Shown: positions 35,546 to 46,600 of the stretch, piece after piece
Numbering within the stretch: the stretch's first letter is position 1
Layout of the letters: every line of letters begins with the position of its first letter
Origin: Trichoplax adhaerens
Taxonomy: Eukaryota; Placozoa; Uniplacotomia; Trichoplacea; Trichoplacidae
DNA length: 64,000 bases
Assembly: GCF_000150275.1 (NCBI RefSeq)
Contig: NW_002060946.1
Span: forward strand, 2,499,454-2,563,453
Direction: 5' to 3'
Notes under the pieces: model-generated
The model's input: the letters and a program-made list of their open reading frames with translations, nothing else
What the model was told of the DNA's origin: nothing
The model's database searches: none
Program-made: the position numbers and the translations under genes

Positions 35546-36009
35546 TTTCATGAAGATTGTGTGAGACTAGCTATGCAAATTGTAGTATCAAGACTGAAGA
35601 GGCTACTCTATTAACAACATTGACAATTGTACACAATCTAAAGGAATGCACTAGAACGAAATCATCATACAGTTTTATACGTAGTTTTAAAAGTTATCCT
35701 ATAAAACTTAATGTAATAGGAAATATAAGCGATTTAATACACTTCATATGAGCACTCTTTAGTTCTTACTGGTAACTTCTATATTCAGCTACAAGCTGCA
35801 GTATCCAAATTAATTATATAATATCGACCAAAACTGAATATAAAAGAATAAAGGAACCAATACATTCATATAATATTCGGACATACGAATTAGAATACTA
35901 TAATATGGAGCCTAAAGTAAGTATACATTCAACTAATTCTGAAATTGACAGGCTACAACTTAAACCATCCGAACAGAAAAGATCTCACCTATTCGCAATG
36001 AATAAAAAA

Positions 36010-36540
36010 TTGAAGAGCTTTAATGTTATTATTAAGATCTTTGTAGTCGTCTCAAGCTAATATTATTGTTATAATCTATTTCACTGTACAATTCTTGACC
36101 AATATAATCAACTTTAACTATCAGATGAATAAAAATAGATCTATGTGTCGTAATAATACTTTATAGTACAGGAATAATGTATAACTGTACTTTAGTCATA
36201 AACTAGCTTAAGATTAAAATAATAGAATTGGACGAAAATAGATAGATTAAACGTTTGATTGTAAGATTGTCCAAGTGTCTATTCGTAGAAGATGATTACA
36301 GTACGTATTGTAGCAATTCTATTGACATGTTTGTATTAAGATTCCGAGACATACAGTACAGTAAATAAGTTATGCTAATTACGCATGTGATTATAGTGGG
36401 GTTTGTTTTATGACACTTTAATTAGAAGCGCGGACTAAGAATAAATCACTTGAAAGTAAGTTTAGAACTGATCTTGTAACTTAATTGGTGAGATACAATT
36501 ATGTTACTAAAGAAAAAATCATAGTATAACTAATTGTATA
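36010..36540. repeat. Near-identical 530-bp duplicated block, left copy
   Basis: Matches 38819-39343 almost base for base, including non-coding positions. The clearest difference is a 5-bp CAGTA insertion (GACATACAGTACAGTAAATAAG against GACATACAGTAAATAAG). Other parts of the array are far more diverged, so this block was copied or converted recently. Confidence 0.9.
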
Positions 36541-36689
36541 AATAAATGATGAGTTTTACTTTAGTACGCATAATTTAGATAGTCTAACTACAATCAGGCT
36601 AACCTTAAGCTAATTTATGATTGCACTACTACAACGTAACGTAATAAATATTGTTATGGTTACTAAAATAATGGCAAGAAAATTGGTCG

Positions 36690-36753
36690 TTTCATCTGTC
36701 TAGAGACATCTGTGATGCTAGTATACTAGTAGCAAACGGTCACACAGATGAAA
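36690..36753. repeat. Small inverted-repeat element
   Basis: TTTCATCTGT at 36690-36699 pairs with ACAGATGAAA at 36744-36753, and a 12-bp palindrome CTAGTATACTAG sits between them. A diverged copy lies at about 43427-43492 and a left-half copy near 34227. It may be a tiny MITE-like element or simply a hairpin carried with the array flanks. Confidence 0.6.
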
Positions 36754-37148
36754 ACTAGATTTGAGAAGAATTTCCTACATGACTACAATAATTATAATTA
36801 GCGGAAGTACCTTATTTGTTTATCTAAATTGATTTTAGTCTAAAGTTATAAATGTTTAATGAATAACTACACTAAGTCTATACTGTAATATCGAATAGCT
36901 TATTGTGGAGTTTATTCGTTCTCCACCTAGGTAATGGTGTCAATAAATCTTGCTTAACCTATAATCTCATTTACTGATCAGTTAAATGGTCATTCTACAA
37001 AGGCGATATTAATTCCAAGTACCTATTTACACATTCACATTATCACTACATTAGCACCTGTAATCACGTTTATTCGAAATAGTAAAATAGAATAGTTAAC
37101 AAAATTTACTCTACGCTAACATAAATACAAATAAAAATATATATTTTA

Positions 37149-38045
37149 TTACACCACATTAGAATTTGCGCCGTTATCTTTTTTGAGACAATAATGAAAT
37201 ACTTCTTTAATATGCAATACAACTGTAATTATATTTTTCATAAACAATACTGAAATATCTTTCTTATATGTATCCCATAAGATTACTCTCATAACCAAGT
37301 AAAATACATTTATAATCAAACTAAACACTTTATAAATAACCTTAAATGTTACGTAATGATTGTCTAGTCCACGTATATGTTTGCATAAATCGCATAATGC
37401 CAATGTGGGCAAAAGGAAGTTGATACAAGAAAAGATTAGTATTAGCCACTTATCGGTTACAGAAACCTTAAATCCTTCATCACCAGCAAATAAATTCTCC
37501 AACATTTCTACAGCATCGAATAGATCTAAGCCTACTTGGTAAACTAGATAAGCCACGTAATAATTATCAGATTGCAATTGATCTCTATCATGATGGGCAT
37601 AGACAAAGACTACGAATAAAGCTGGAGTAATACTTAACACTAGTTTAAGCATTCTTGGGCCTAAAAAGAATTTCTCATCCAATCGATCAGTTACGCAAAT
37701 AAAAAGTGTTAGTACTTGGATCACTAAATATAGACCATAGATCAACCAGATAATGTAACAGTGCGACAATTTATCCCATACCCTTGACATGAAACGACGA
37801 AGACTTTGCGGGCATCCGTTACAATTAAGGGCGCAGCCATGATTGACTTCGTTAGCAAAATTAACAGGCTTAAAGGTAGCGAAAGACCAATAGATGAATA
37901 TGACACCACCAGGTATGCCCCACCACAATGCCCAAAGTGGATTAACATACGTATAGAAAAAACTGCAAATTGATCCTAACTGACATAATAGAAGGATAAT
38001 GCCGACAACGAAAGAAACCCATTCCGATATGCATTGACAGTACAT
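37149..38045 (-). CDS. TMEM121-like multi-pass membrane protein, copy 3
   Basis: Intronless, 298 aa, intact. Predicted membrane segments: 8-30, 38-58, 95-118, 134-153, 200-220 and 232-256. The family core is clear: LGPRMLKLVLSITPALFVVFVY (130-149), VGLDLFDAVEMLENLF (171-186), INFLLPTLALCDL (208-220), RVILWDTYKKDISVLFMKNI (253-272). The loop after segment 2 is longer than in copy 1 and Cys-rich (four cysteines between residues 71 and 96), pointing to a copy-specific exposed loop. The AATAAA signal overlaps the stop codon, predicting almost no 3'UTR. The plus-strand and other minus-strand frames inside it are shadows. Confidence 0.82.
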   Translation of the reverse strand: MYCQCISEWVSFVVGIILLLCQLGSICSFFYTYVNPLWALWWGIPGGVIFIYWSFATFKPVNFANEVNHGCALNCNGCPQSLRRFMSRVWDKLSHCYIIWLIYGLYLVIQVLTLFICVTDRLDEKFFLGPRMLKLVLSITPALFVVFVYAHHDRDQLQSDNYYVAYLVYQVGLDLFDAVEMLENLFAGDEGFKVSVTDKWLILIFSCINFLLPTLALCDLCKHIRGLDNHYVTFKVIYKVFSLIINVFYLVMRVILWDTYKKDISVLFMKNIITVVLHIKEVFHYCLKKDNGANSNVV

Positions 38046-39883
38046 AATTCTATGACGATAATTTGAAGGCTAGAGTAATCAGCAAATAACAACCTTGCAC
38101 ACGAGACATCGGGTGATCGAATTCGATCCACTGTGTGAAGAAGGATAAATATAGGAATACACTCTATGATAAAATTAATATAATTGTAAACTATTTATTC
38201 ACTCTGTTTTAGATGAAGTCTTTTGTTCTGTATAAAAGACTTCGTTGAATCGGTGTGAACAATACTTAACTACAACATAGACTCCCTACTGTATTCCAGC
38301 AAAAGAGTCTCTGACAACAGCTATAGAATTGCTTAGAAAAGAAAAGTCTTTTCTATTTCTATGGCTACAACCGGAAGTAGTCCCTGATTACGTCTATAGA
38401 GTGACTTAGAAGAGGAAAGTTTTTCCCCTTCTAAGTCTGTGAGTTACAGTAGGAACTGGTCCCTGGATTTGGTATGACTTTATGTTCAAGTGGGTCTGCC
38501 TTAGAATGTCAAAGTTCGGTCACAGAGTCTATGTATAGACTTTCATAAACATTATGTGAGACTAGCTATGCAAATTATAGTATCAAGACTGAAAAGGCTA
38601 CTCTATTAATTACAATTGTACACAATCTAAAGGAATGCAATAGAACGAAATCATCATACAGTTTTATACGTAGTTTTAAAAGTTATCCTATAAAATTTAC
38701 TGTAATTGGAAATATAAGCGATTTTACACACTTCATACAAGCGCTCTTTAGTTCTTTACAAAGGTCTCTCTATTCGTTATGACTTCCAATGACAATAATA
38801 ACAATTTAACGTAAAAGATTGAAGAGCTTTAATGTTATTATTAAGATCTTTGTAGTCGTCTCAAGCTAATATTATTGTTATAATCTATTTCACTGTACAA
38901 TTCTTGACCAATATAATCAACTTTAACTATCAGATGAATAAAAATAGATCTATGTGTCGTAATAATACTTTATAGTACAGGAATAATGTATAACTGTACT
39001 TTAGTCATAAACTAGCTTAAGATTAAAATAATAGAATTGGACGAAAATAGATAGATTAAACGTTTGATTGTAAGATTGTCCAAGTGTCTATTCGTAGAAG
39101 ATGATTACAGTACGTATTGTAGCAATTCTATTGACATGTTTGTATTAAGATTCCGAGACATACAGTAAATAAGTTATGCTAATTACGCATGTGATTATAG
39201 TGGGGTTTGTTTTATGACACTTTAATTAGAAGCGCAGACTAAGAATAAATCACTTGAAAGTAAGTTTAGAACTGATCTTGTAACTTAATTGGTGAGATAC
39301 AATTATGTTACTAAAGAAAAAATCACAGTATAACTAATTGTATGATGTAAGTAATGTGATTATGTGTTGCAAACTGTTTTGAAGTAACAAGTTAGAAATA
39401 ATTTAATTTACTTAATATTCATTCTATAGATAAATTCACAACTTACTATCTTATGATTTATCTATTTAGCCAAATATCATCAAATTACCAATTAAAATCT
39501 TATTATAAAAAATTAATAAAGAATAAAGTATCAAATCATGTCGCCTGCGAAGAGTACATATATTTTTATACAGTAATAATAATGAAATTATTTGTGTTTT
39601 AACTAATAGGTATTACTGTCGTACATTCTTAGATCTAAATTCGTGTAACTTTTAGCTCTACTTAAAAGTAAGTTAGAGTATACATATAAGGCAAGATTAG
39701 TCACGATCAGAACATGATCTGACTTTTGAGTCCTTTTATAAATTAGGTATCTAAATTAATTCACTTATCCTTACTGAAAAATAAAATAGTTTTACAATTC
39801 TATAACTCTAATGATAAGCTGCCTACTGTATAATAATCAATCCATAAATTGATACTTTACAGTGATCTAACACTGTGAGGTAC
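38046..39883. other. Upstream flank of copy 3 and type-A 3' flank of copy 4
   Basis: 38280-38520 resembles 42190-42370 upstream of copy 5 and carries local inverted repeats around CTTAGAAGAGGAAAG and its complement. 38534-38757 repeats 35546-35760. 39350-39620 is a type-A 3' flank. No gene is supported. Confidence 0.65.
38819..39343. repeat. Near-identical 530-bp duplicated block, right copy
   Basis: Partner of 36010-36540. It is joined on its left to a shortened version of the neighbouring flank: about 250 bases present at 35761-36009 are reduced to about 60 bases here. The right copy therefore carries an internal deletion relative to the left. Confidence 0.9.
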
Positions 39884-40440
39884 GCTCATCTGGATATCGT
39901 GTAGTAGCTGATGTACTACACTGAAGAGGAAGTACACATATCTCTTTGGAAGCAATGATGCAATAATTCGTCACTATTAAATGCAGTTGTAATCACATTT
40001 TTATAAACAATTAGGGTAAGCCCACGTTGCACACCTTTTATTTATGGTAACGAAAGTAACTTTCCTGAAGCATTTAATTTTTAACGAGTTTATTGTGCGA
40101 TTGATGACAATAACAACCGCTATTAGAGGCGTAATAGATTACCATACAGTATTTATGTTCTTTAGTATTCTTATAAACAAGTAAGGTATATTTAGTACAA
40201 ATAAACTACATAATTTATAAATCGTCTTTAATATTACTTGATTAGGCGGCGCAATTCACGCATATGTACGAATAAATCGTGTAGTGCAATTATAGGTAAA
40301 AGAAAGTTAATATTAGAAAAGACTAATATCAGCTGCTTTATTAATGGATAGGTGAACGTTAAATCCTTCACCATCAACAAGTAAATTCTCCAACGTTTTT
40401 ACATCATTGAATATATCTTATAAAGTCCATTCTTTCTATA
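39884..40440 (-). pseudogene. TMEM121-like copy 4, disrupted relic
   Basis: The minus strand shows the C-terminal part of the family in pieces. 39950-40015 corresponds to the region after KDISVLFMKN. About 150 bases of unrelated sequence (40016-40165) interrupt it. 40166-40430 then resumes with the helix region, the LPTLAL-like segment and a degraded LENL element ending near FNDVK. No continuous open frame remains, and the N-terminal half is absent. Confidence 0.75.
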
Positions 40441-40983
40441 CCGGAACTAAATTATCAATACAATAAATTAAATTAGCTACAATTTTAGTCTAGCTAAGAA
40501 AAAGCTTTATTGATAAGCATTATAGGCAATCAATAGTTACTATCTTCTACAAGATGGTAATCTACATGTTTGTAGTCTAACACCCGGACTTATTCTTAAC
40601 TTTGTATCTTCTAGATAGGCTTTTTTACATCCTTTCCCTTATTTTCCTGTTTTTATTTATCTGAAATGATTTTAGTCTAAATTTATAAATGCTTGATGAA
40701 TAAACTTTTATTTTAAATCTATACTGTAATATCTACTAGCTTATTATGGAGTTTGTACTCATCCGCGCATTAATCTCAACAAATCTTGCTTAACGTATAA
40801 TCTCATCTACTGGCCATTTAAAAGGTCATTCTACAAAGGTGATATTAATTTCAATACGCCTATTTATACATTCGTATCATCATTGCATTAACGTCCATTA
40901 TCATATTTATTCGAATTAATAAAATAGAATAGCTAACAAAATTTACTCTATGCTAACATAAATACGGTAAAAATACATATTTA
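40441..40983. other. Spacer between copies 4 and 5
   Basis: The right part (40667-40983) is the type-B 3' flank shared with copy 3. The left part has no recognised content. Confidence 0.6.
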
Positions 40984-41841
40984 TTACACCACATAAGGGG
41001 ATGCATCACGACTTCTTTCGCAGCAACAACGCAACAATTCATTACTACGGAATGTGAGCAACATAATATTTTTCATAAACAATACTGAAATATCTTTGTT
41101 ATAATTACGCCACAAGATCACTCTCATAACCAAGTAAAATACATTTATAATCCAACTAAATATTTGGTAAGCAGTCTTAAGTTTTACATAATGGTGTGAC
41201 CCGCGTATTTCTCGGCGTAAATCGTATAATACAAATGTTGGTAAAATGAAGTTAATACTAGAAAAGATTAGTATTAGCCACTTCATGGTTGAAGAAATAT
41301 TAAATTCCTTACTATGGATAAATAAATTTTCCAACATTTCCACGCCATCGAACAGATCTAAGCCTACTTCATAAACTGCACAATTTATGTAATAATTATT
41401 AGATTGCGATTCATTTCTATCATGATAGGTATAAACAAACACTGTAAATAAAAATGGGGTAATGCTTAGTACTAGTTTAAGCACTCTTGGACCGAAAAAT
41501 GATTTCGCATCTAATAGATCAGTTACTTTAATAAAAAGTGCTAGTACTTGAGCTACTAAGTTTAAGCTATAGATCAACCAGATAACATAAGAGGGCGACA
41601 ATATATAGCATATACATTTTTTACCGGTGCAGCTATTATTATTTCGGTCTGCAAATTTAACAGGTCTGCAGGTAACGATAAACCAATAGATCAATATGAT
41701 ACCTCCAGGTATACCCCACCATAATAACCAGTATGGATTAACATACATCCGGAAAAAAACGCAAATTAATCCTAGCTGACTTGATAGAAGGATAATGCCA
41801 AGAAACCAACAAAACCATTCGGACACTCGTTGATACTTCAT
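40984..41841 (-). CDS. TMEM121-like multi-pass membrane protein, copy 5
   Basis: Intronless, 285 aa, intact. It has the same order of membrane segments and core motifs as copy 3: FFGPRVLKLVLSITPFLFTVF, VGLDLFDGVEMLENLF, INFILPTFVLYDL, RVILWRNYNKDISVLFMKNI. The loop after segment 2 is short with three Cys (SCTGKKCIC), intermediate between copies 1 and 3. It ends DASPYVV with an overlapping TAA/AATAAA, as in copy 3. The shared type-B 3' flank also pairs it with copy 3. Confidence 0.82.
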   Translation of the reverse strand: MKYQRVSEWFCWFLGIILLSSQLGLICVFFRMYVNPYWLLWWGIPGGIILIYWFIVTCRPVKFADRNNNSCTGKKCICYILSPSYVIWLIYSLNLVAQVLALFIKVTDLLDAKSFFGPRVLKLVLSITPFLFTVFVYTYHDRNESQSNNYYINCAVYEVGLDLFDGVEMLENLFIHSKEFNISSTMKWLILIFSSINFILPTFVLYDLRREIRGSHHYVKLKTAYQIFSWIINVFYLVMRVILWRNYNKDISVLFMKNIMLLTFRSNELLRCCCERSRDASPYVV

Positions 41842-43648
41842 ATCTCTATCGATGATTTGAAGGCTAGCTTATTCAGCAAGCGACAATCTTATACGCTAGA
41901 TATCGAAAAATCGAATTCAATTTGCTGTATAAAGAATAATTAAACGTAGGAATGCTCCTTACGATGAAATTGATGAAAACAGGAGGAGGAAATATGATTA
42001 AGAGTACTAAATGATATCTAACTGTAAATAAATGGAGAGTCCATATAACCAACTTTTTTATTTAAAAATTGCATAGGTCAGCACTTTTATAATTAAGTAT
42101 TATTCATATACACTTATTGACATTAAATTATACTATACAAAGACTTGAAGATTTTAGTTTAAGCGGTGTAAACAATATTCGGCTCTACGTCTACAACACG
42201 GATCCCATACTGTTCCGAAGAGTCCCTAATTACAGCTATAGGGTTACTTTCAAGGGGGGGGGGGGGTCTTTCCCTTCTATTTCTATAGTTGCAATAGGAA
42301 GTAGTACCTGGTTTCGGTATGACGTAATATTCAGGCGGTTCTACCTTAGAATGTCAAGGTGTTGATTGTTATAGGGTCCTTTATAATGTACTTATTCAGC
42401 CTTTCATGCAGACTGTATGATATTGGCTATGTAAATAGTAGTAGCAGACTAATGTTCTGTAGTGGTTGAAAGCTGAGGTGGCTGCTCTAATTACAATTAC
42501 TACTACCTTGGCCATTGTAATCACGGAGGTAATACGGAGAAAGGCAGATTTTATCTATATGATTAGAATTATGAAAGCTGTGATAGCCCTTACCTAACTA
42601 TCCTATTTTGGTGTTGCAATGATGCAGCATGTGAAATGCTGTCTGCCATGATCATCACATGACGGCTTTATGAGAGACAGCAATATACTGTATATGTGTA
42701 TTCTGTTACTACTCGTCCTGCTATACGGATTATTTAAATTAAATTAAATTATACCAGACGATCTAAAGGAATGGCGATAGAATGAAATCATCATGCAGTT
42801 TTATACATAGTTTTGAAATCATACTCGAAAACTTACTATAATAGGAATATACAAGTAATTCGATACGCTTCATGGCCGCACTCTTTAGTTCTAACCGGTA
42901 ATTTCTTTAGTCAGCTACAAGTTAAAGTATTTAAACTAATTCTTGTCAATCAAAACTATATATAAAATATTAAAGGAACCAATACATTCATATATAGTAT
43001 TCGGACATAACAAATGCGAATTAGAATATTATTTACATACTACAGAGCGTAAAGTATAAGTACATTATGATATCGATAGACTAAAACTCAAGCCATCTGA
43101 AGAGAAAAGATCTCATCTATTCGCTATGATTTCTAATGACAATAATAATATTTTCATATAAAGATTAAAGAGCTTTAATGCTATTGTTAAGATCTTGTGG
43201 TCATCTCATAGAGGTATTATCGTTATATTCTATTTCGCTGTACAATTCTTGCTGAATATTATCAACTTTAGCTGTTAAATGGATAATAATAGGTTCCTGC
43301 ATCGTAATAGTACTACCGTACGTGTGTATCTATAGAAATCGTACATAACGTAACAATAAATAATTTTTTTATTGTCAGTAATAAATATTGTTACGGTTAC
43401 TCAATAATAGTTAGAAAATTGATCATTTCATCTGTCTAGAGACATCTGTGATGCCAGTATGCCAGTAGTAAAACGGCCACGCCGATGAGAACTAGCTTTA
43501 AGAAGAATCTTCTGCATGACTACAATAATTGGCGGGAGCACTTTATTATCCGAGACTCTTACGGATTGGATGTAATTATCCAGTGTCTCTCTAAAATAAT
43601 CGGATAGGGGATAATTTCAGGTATTAGGTTATATATTATTGAAGTAGT
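41842..43648. other. Upstream flank of copy 5, right end of the array
   Basis: 42405-42720 matches the copy 1 upstream flank. 42770-43340 resembles 33150-33730 and 35640-36170. A run of 13 G lies at 42254-42266, the longest homopolymer of G or C noticed in the window. A copy of the inverted-repeat element is near 43427. No gene is supported, and the array ends before the COG5 stop codon. Confidence 0.6.
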
Positions 43649-46600
43649 TTACTTATCAGTAAGATACATTCGTAAACCATACCTGATTAAACCTAATCTT
43701 TCCGATTCGTCAGGATGATTGTCAATCCATTCTGAGTACTCCTTTTCCGTCCATTTAGAAGCCTAAGAATGTAATAAATACTTCATATCGATCAACAGGG
43801 TAACAATAAGCGTAAAAATTCAGCCAAGATAACTTTTTTACATATCCATTCGAAAATTAATATGTATAACCTTGTAGGGCGAAGGAAGTTTAGGCGGTGC
43901 TCGAGAATATAGAAAATTTAATACTAAAAAATATGGTAGATTCTCTCCTAAAGCTGGACTGCCTAGAATATGTTCTGGTGTTTGGAAGAGCAATGGCCTA
44001 AAGCATCTTAAGACTTTGTAGCTTTTTCCCAACTCAGAAAGCTTAGTACATATCGAGCCAACTGCTAATTCCATCTATGCATAGGTATACAGATATTATT
44101 TAAATCGGTAAATCTCACCGCATATGTCAATATAAAATATTATTGCCCTTGCATGTTATTCACCTGGGCCATATCTGCTGCAATTTTCAGTTTACCAGCG
44201 TCAGATATAGGGCGAACCAAGCTTATGTGTCGGATAAATAGTTCAAGTACTCTACTTGCCAAAGAATTAAGCCTACCATAACGAAAGAGTTTGAACTTCA
44301 CTTAGATTAAAAGATTATATTGCAGTAGGGAGAACTGAATTGATAATACAAACATTTCATCTACTATCTCGATGCAATCTAATCTGGCAAGATAATCTCC
44401 TTTAATCCGATCTGTAAATCTCTATATAAGTAAGGATTTAGGATTAAACTTGATAGTAGCAAGTTATAATAACTATATAATTATGTCGGTATAGTTTGAA
44501 GTTTCCGAGACCTGGATATCCTTGATAAAAGAGGAACACTCAGATTTGGCTATTTGATTCTCTGTCTTTTCGCTATTAAAATATTGATTCGATAATTAAA
44601 ATCATCTTGATAATATTTTTACCCTAAGTTTAGTCTTACATTGAAAGATAATTATAAATTAAAATACCAAACCTAGCGAAATCTTCTTGATGAATTTTTA
44701 AAATCATAGCTTCAATTGTTTTTGACATAGCCTTAACTAATGGTTCTACAGCCTCTTTGATCATGTTTAAAGCACTCTAAAAGTTAATAGGTTTCGATGA
44801 AAATGGTACCTCGAAAGACTAATATGCTTAGTTACACATTCTAATACCAACACAATACAATATTTATATCATATTTTCTATAATTACTTGTATTGCGGGT
44901 TCAACTACTTCGATGGTCTGGGGAGCGAAATTACCGGAATGAATTACCTAATTTGAATGTAAGACTAATTATAATCACAGTAGCACACACGACAACAAAC
45001 AAATTTATAAAACTAAGCACCTTAGAAACTGCAGTACACAAATAGTAAATGCTGTTTATGACCGTCGCATTACGGGTTTGAGCTCCAGTCATGGCCGCGG
45101 TTAGTTGGACTGCATTGGAATTTGTGACGATCTATAAAAGAAAAATGAGATAAAACAAAAATATAACAAAGGATAACTATAGAGAAATAGTAAGTCAAAG
45201 TAATAAAGACATATATACCAGACGTTCACACTTAGCGCAATAAAGTCTTATAGTTTTTGAAACATTCTTCGCAATTGCTAAACTTAGTCTTGTATCTACA
45301 CTTGCGGCATTTAGTTCACTGTCAAAAAGATAAATATATAATAAATGACTAAATAAAATGTTGTTCTTGGAACCATTCATTAGCTAACAGTAGCAAGCCT
45401 AGTATAGCATAGTAACACGTACTTAGCAACAGTCTTTTCGATATTTGTTAATTCTTCACGTTTCGGTGGCTCCTTTGCAGTGTCAGGAAAAAAGGTGTTG
45501 ATAGGATCGAACAGACGCGACAATGAACGAGTAAGATAAGCATTCTCGAATGACGATAAAGAATCTCGCAAAGCCAGTTCTGGGCTAAAGGTATTGGAAA
45601 AAGGATAACAGTCACTCTCCTCCAGAACTGTGCATGAATATAAGACAATTATTAGCATTTTATAAACTTAAAAGCAATATTTACTTCAGCTCATTCTCCG
45701 CCGGAAAATTGAAAACGTCATCCTTTCCCATGACAGGAGTTATTAGCGGTACTGAAAAAACTGAATTGTCATAGTCGACACTTCCTAAACGTACTGTCGT
45801 CACCTGATCTATAGTTACACTATAGGGTTTCAATCTCGACCATAAATCGTTGTAGAATCTCAGTAATTTGGGATATTCACTTTCAAATGTTTGCTTTAGA
45901 AATGTATTATCTAAAATTGCGGATCAAATAATCAAGTACTGCATAACTATGCCTATATATTCTGCGAATTGAATAATTGCTACAGTTTAATATACCTTCG
46001 GTTGCTCTACTTAGTTCGTGCGTTAAAATAAAAATAACTTTTTTCCAAAATGCAGCCATAACCGTTGGATGTCCGTCCTACAGTTAACATTGTAAACGAC
46101 ATTTTTAAACTGCATGCAGCTCTAGGATGCCGACAGAGATAAATTCAACTTACTTACCTTTAGTAATTCTTCAATAAAGCATAGATGAGTTACAGGATCC
46201 TTTTTTTTAAATAACACTTTTTCTAACACGGACATCTAGAAAAGAAGTAATGCCTAAGATATATCAATAACAACAACTGTTAGTGACTATAGTGAAACAT
46301 ACCTGTACACAAGTTTCATATATATTTCCCATCAACTTCTCCATGCCTTGCCATAGCGATACCCTCCAAGCTGCAGCATTCCCTGGCGTTGGCATCACTG
46401 CACGTCCAGGACCAGTGCTACCTACAATCGTAATTATTAAGTAACAATAAAAATATAGACTAAATAATAGACTAAAAGTATTTATTGATTTGAATTTTAA
46501 TGCAAGACATTCGTGCTATAGCATTATTATGCCATACTAACGTGATTGGATATGGGTATTGGGATCGAGTGTTTCACAAACACATGATTCTAAATTGTTG

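Larger units (their letters stand above)
35546..37148. other. Upstream flank of copy 2 and type-B 3' flank of copy 3
   Basis: 35546-35760 and 36010-36540 are duplicated at 38534-38757 and 38819-39343. A hairpin-like element lies at 36690-36753. 36835-37148 is the type-B 3' flank, matched at 40667-40983 below copy 5. No gene is supported; the 64-codon plus-strand frame at 35557 is part of the repeat. Confidence 0.7.

Noticed and set aside
31359-41841. XK-related (XKR) scramblase family for the tandem membrane genes
   Set aside because: Length and hydrophobicity are compatible, but the LDLFD-LENLF, LP-ALYDL and SVLFMKN order fits TMEM121/CECR6 better.
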